A DNA stretch of 64,000 bases, taken from Sphingosinicella sp963974575 (GTDB lineage Bacteria; Pseudomonadota; Alphaproteobacteria; Sphingomonadales; Sphingomonadaceae). Both the position numbers and the translations under genes were made by a program. The notes below the pieces were generated by a model, which searched no databases, had not been told where the DNA came from, and saw only the letters and a list, made by a program, of their open reading frames with translations. Location: the NCBI RefSeq assembly GCF_963974575.1, contig NZ_CAXBBQ010000002.1, positions 372,001 through 436,000 of the forward strand. The letters run 5' to 3'. Shown here one piece after another: positions 60,342 through 64,000 of the stretch (position 1 is the first letter of the stretch; the number at the start of each line of letters is the position of its first letter).

Positions 60342-63071
60342 TTATTCGGCAGCGGCGATGGGCGCCGGGACGGGGGGATCGATGTCGGTAAGGCCGAGCT
60401 GCTTCCAGTTGATGAGCGCGTTGTAGAGCATCCGGAACTCGCCGAGGTTCTGCCAGCGCCACACGGGGTTCGTGGCGAACATCAGGATGCGGCCCTCGCC
60501 CTGCGGGATGTTGAGGATCGCGGCGCGGTCCTTCACCCCATCAGCGCCGCGCATGAAGCCGCTCAGCACGCCCTCCTTGCCGCCGGGGAACTCCATCATG
60601 ACGCGGCCCTTCAGCCGCTCCGGCACGCCGTAGAGCGTGTTCGACGCCCAGCGCACGGGCATTTCCGCCGCGTCGTAGCCGTAGAACACCGGGTTCTTCG
60701 GCTGCAGCACCTTCGCCTTCACGATCGGGCCGGGCGCGTAGAAATCACCGGGTGCACGCGCGGTGACGATGTCGTTCACAAGGCCGAACTCGACCGGCAC
60801 GGCGCTCGCGTCGCCCGTGGTGATGAGCGTGCCGCCCGCATCCACGAACTTCCGAAGCTCCACCATGCCTTCAAGGCCCATGCCGCCGCGCACGTCCTCC
60901 GACGACCCGTAGTCGCCGAGGAAACGGTAACGATCCGTCTTCGTGTAGGGCAGCGGCTTACCCTTCATGGGAATATCGAAAACGATATCCTTCGTCGAAC
61001 GGCCCTGCGTCGGCAGGATGATGACGTCGTACTTGTCACGGAGATTGCCGGCGCGGACCTGCTCCTTGAAGACGAGGTCGTACGCGATCTCGTGCTGGTC
61101 GAAGGCGTAGCGCACCCAGCCGACCTTCTCGCTCGACCCCCATGTGCTGAACATCGCCGTGCGCGGCAGCACACTCTCGTGCGCGGCGGGCTTGCCGCTG
61201 ACGGCGACGGCGTGAAGGCCGAGCGCTTCCACCGCGGGCTTCAGAACGTCGTAGGCGCCGCCGTCGACGAGCAGCGAACCCGCCGGGATGGCCTTGCCGC
61301 CCGCCTTGAAATCGGCCTCGGCAACACTGACCTTCGCGTCCTTCAGGCGGTAGCGGAGCGTCGCGAGACCGACCGAGCCGTTATCGAGCACCGCATAAGT
61401 GCCAGCACCACGGCCGGAAATGCTGCCGCGCGGCGTCTGGCGATCGACGGGCGTGGTCGGGATATCGAGCGCGGCCTTGTCGTCCACCTCGACCACATCG
61501 ACATGCGCCATCATGCCCATGGTCCAGGCGGCATCGTCGTAGGTGCCGAGCTTCTCGTCGGGGTAATTGTCCTGCTTGCGAAACAGGATCTTCGCCAGGC
61601 GCCCGTAGGGCTGATCGAGCTTCACAACCAGCGAGCCGGCGGGGTAGCTGGCGTCCTTGAGCTTGACCGACTTCGTCGCGCGTCCGACCTCGATGCCCTG
61701 CAACCGCAGGAGATTAGTCACGAAGGCAATGCGCGTCTCGTCCTTCTGGCCGCCGGGAATGATATACGCGTAAGGCGCCTTCGTCTTTCCGTTTTCAACG
61801 GCATTCGCGCTCTTCTTGTAGAAGTTTTCGAGGATGACGTTCGGGTGCTTGGCGGCAAGATCGAGCGCGGTCAGCACGCCCGTCTGCATGTAGTTGGTGT
61901 TGTTGCGCATCGACCAGACAACCTCCTTGTAGGGAGGGCTGGGGCGATACCAATCGCGCTTCGTCCAATCGCCGCCACGCACGGACGTCTGCACCTCAGG
62001 CGCGACATGGCGGAGCATGGTGGTCGCGCCGCCGTTGCCGAAGGTTTCGTACATGCGCAGCATACCGTTGTGGTTCGACGACATGAAGGCGAGGTAGCCC
62101 GGCGTCCACGCATCGACAAAACCGTGCGTCCACACGCCCGGCATCCCGTATTTGGTGAGCTGCGCCATCTCGTAGTTCGCGAACCACGGCAGCTCGCCAA
62201 ACAGGATCGGATCGAGATCGGGGTTCTGCGGCGCCTGACCGCTGTAGGTGTAGAGAAACGGCACCGATTCATGCAGCTCGTGCATCACCGGCGGATGCCA
62301 TTCCATGTAGTATTTCATCAGGTGACGCGCGCTGACATCCGAGAAGTTAATGTCGCGGTTGTTGTCGTGATAAATATACTTGCCCCAGTAAGGCGGGCCA
62401 CCGGGCTTGTTGCGGTCGTCGGTCTCGTCGATGAGGTTGCGGTAATACCAGTCGACATAGCGGTCGCGGCCATCGGCCTCCAGAACGGGGCTGAGCGCAA
62501 CCACGAGGTTGTCGCGAATACCGCGGATCATCTCGCCTTCGTCGGTGAGCAGGCGATAAGTGAGCTCCATCAGCATCTCGGGCGGCCCAGTTTCGGCGCT
62601 GTGAAGCCCCGCCGACAGGTGATAGATCGGCTTCGTTCCCGCGATCACGGCAGGCGCGTCTGCGGCCGGCAGCTTGCGCGGATCGGCGAGCAGCGCGAGA
62701 TTGGCCTTATAGGTGTCGAGCTTCGCCAGGTTTTCTTCCGACGAGATCATCACCACGATATTCTCGCGGCCTTCCTCGGTCTTGCCGATCTCGATGATCT
62801 TTATGCGCGGCGATTTTTCAGCCAGCGCCCGGTAATACCCAACGATCTGATCGTAATAGTGCAGCACCTTCGGCGCGCCGATATGGTTACCGAGATTCTG
62901 TTTCGGAGACGGAACAGAATCCGACACCGGCAGATGATCGACGAGTGGGCTGCTGAACTCCGGCTTCGTCGTCCACGCCTTCACGGATTTCGCGAAATCC
63001 GGGTCCATCGGCTGCGCCATCACCGTCGTTCCGAGCAGTGCCGCAATCGCAACGCTGACCGCCATTTTCAT
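60342..63071 (-). CDS. Exported M14-family zinc carboxypeptidase-like protein
   Basis: 909 residues. Signal peptide KMAVSVAIAALLGTTVMA. The M14 domain (about 65-400) has YHLSAGLHSAETGPPEMLMEL with the zinc motif H-x2-E, and MHELHESVPFLYTYSGQAP with a later histidine. About 500 residues of C-terminal domains follow (AlkaGly-rich, VILPTQGRSTKDIV and GGTLITTGDASAVPV). ATG at 63071 has GGAAGGGG 8 bp upstream; the frame also opens with GTG 18 bp earlier. It trims C-terminal residues of peptides in the periplasm. Operon leader of the peptidase set, divergent from a TonB receptor. Confidence 0.9.
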   Translation of the reverse strand: MKMAVSVAIAALLGTTVMAQPMDPDFAKSVKAWTTKPEFSSPLVDHLPVSDSVPSPKQNLGNHIGAPKVLHYYDQIVGYYRALAEKSPRIKIIEIGKTEEGRENIVVMISSEENLAKLDTYKANLALLADPRKLPAADAPAVIAGTKPIYHLSAGLHSAETGPPEMLMELTYRLLTDEGEMIRGIRDNLVVALSPVLEADGRDRYVDWYYRNLIDETDDRNKPGGPPYWGKYIYHDNNRDINFSDVSARHLMKYYMEWHPPVMHELHESVPFLYTYSGQAPQNPDLDPILFGELPWFANYEMAQLTKYGMPGVWTHGFVDAWTPGYLAFMSSNHNGMLRMYETFGNGGATTMLRHVAPEVQTSVRGGDWTKRDWYRPSPPYKEVVWSMRNNTNYMQTGVLTALDLAAKHPNVILENFYKKSANAVENGKTKAPYAYIIPGGQKDETRIAFVTNLLRLQGIEVGRATKSVKLKDASYPAGSLVVKLDQPYGRLAKILFRKQDNYPDEKLGTYDDAAWTMGMMAHVDVVEVDDKAALDIPTTPVDRQTPRGSISGRGAGTYAVLDNGSVGLATLRYRLKDAKVSVAEADFKAGGKAIPAGSLLVDGGAYDVLKPAVEALGLHAVAVSGKPAAHESVLPRTAMFSTWGSSEKVGWVRYAFDQHEIAYDLVFKEQVRAGNLRDKYDVIILPTQGRSTKDIVFDIPMKGKPLPYTKTDRYRFLGDYGSSEDVRGGMGLEGMVELRKFVDAGGTLITTGDASAVPVEFGLVNDIVTARAPGDFYAPGPIVKAKVLQPKNPVFYGYDAAEMPVRWASNTLYGVPERLKGRVMMEFPGGKEGVLSGFMRGADGVKDRAAILNIPQGEGRILMFATNPVWRWQNLGEFRMLYNALINWKQLGLTDIDPPVPAPIAAAE

Positions 63072-63435
63072 ACTGTTTGCCCCTTCCACGCTACTGACAA
63101 CACGCCATCGTTCGCCTCCCGCGGCAACCGCCGAAGCCGTTTGGCATCCCCTTGCGGAGACCTGATGCTTGATAGCATCAGGATTTCATCATTTTATCGG
63201 GATACGCAACAATCATCTTGCCAAGCACGTGACCTCGACTCAGAACGGCGCGCGGAGAGCGGGCCCTGTTCAGGCGCCCTCTCAAAATATACTGGCCCGT
63301 GTCTTCTCCGACAGGGCCGAACAAGGGGGTTCGTAAGGCAAAAGTTTCTTCAAGGGCCGTTCGAGTGGCCCTTTCGTTTGCATAATCGATGTCCGGCAGA
63401 TCGTTAAGCCCGGCACGCGTAAAAGGAGATTTAGA
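63072..63435. other. Divergent promoter region between peptidase operon and TonB receptor
   Basis: 364 bp without a gene. A terminator-like hairpin AAGGGCC/GGCCCTT (63352-63358 with 63367-63373) with loop GTTCGAGT is followed by TCGTTTG, about 60 bp upstream of the receptor start. It could be an attenuator or end a small upstream transcript. No riboswitch form recognised. Confidence 0.45.

Positions 63436-64000
<565 letters not shown>

Noticed and set aside
58115..60391. 758-codon plus-strand frame opposite the M19 and M20 genes
   Set aside because: Shadow frame; no ribosome site or domain.
60231..63407. A 1058-codon plus-strand open frame opposite the M20 and M14 genes
   Set aside because: It is antisense to two well-supported peptidase genes with signal peptides and motifs. 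Its protein is Arg/His/Val-rich with no domain, as expected from GC-rich codon bias.

Overview
The window is high-GC DNA with the gene repertoire of an alphaproteobacterium of the order Sphingomonadales. It has five TonB-dependent receptors, an UrcA family protein, a PEP-CTERM protein, the cell-cycle proteins ChpT and CtrA, an RpoH sigma factor and a Ku/LigD end-joining pair. This placement rests on gene content alone. No rRNA, tRNA, CRISPR array or IS transposase was seen.

Layout. 1-8650: a TonB receptor cut by the window edge, a periplasmic serine hydrolase, a second TonB receptor, a DUF1611 (DgcN-like) P-loop protein and an acyl-CoA carboxylase carboxyltransferase; a shared operator-like palindrome precedes the second receptor and the carboxyltransferase. 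8736-9931: a small basic protein, SoxR and a glyoxalase-like gene behind a textbook SoxR box. 10021-10623: a hydrophilic protein gene broken by an in-frame stop. 10773-14152: ku-ligD. 14149-18719: two nucleotidyltransferases, a periplasmic orphan, and a djlA-like/EamA/amidase operon joined by ATGA overlaps. 18762-24754: chpT, cheA, cheW, cheY, cheB, cheR. 24821-29152: cold-shock protein, JAMM peptidase, RluD-like synthase, RpoH, L,D-transpeptidase, MtgA. 29149-34525: FAD oxidoreductase, Rieske oxygenase, MFS carrier and secreted amidohydrolase, with two related palindromes suggesting a local regulon. 34588-37590: small stress-type proteins and a rubrerythrin/Fe-S protein/DUF3501 cluster.

37901-47634: a TonB receptor coupled to a PhoD-like phosphatase behind a Fur-box-like site, a TetR regulator with its own palindrome, a homocysteine methyltransferase, a FliJ-like protein, CtrA and another TonB receptor. 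47694-55453: UrcA protein, PEP-CTERM beta-propeller-like protein, amino acid permease plus stand-alone RAM protein, a TetR, an Lrp regulator and a cytochrome P450. 55454-57600 is an accessory spot: an AT-richer orphan gene, a short remnant of a dipeptidase gene, and a GIY-YIG nuclease gene bracketed by 27-bp hairpin-forming inverted repeats. 57602-64000: M19, M20 and M14 peptidase homologues divergent from a fifth TonB receptor (cut by the window edge), an apparent peptide-scavenging locus in which the M19 and M20 members lack usual metal ligands.

The most unusual items are the compact GIY-YIG repeat module beside a duplicated dipeptidase 3' end, the non-canonical peptidase pair, the stop-split gene at 10021-10623, and the shared unassigned operators.
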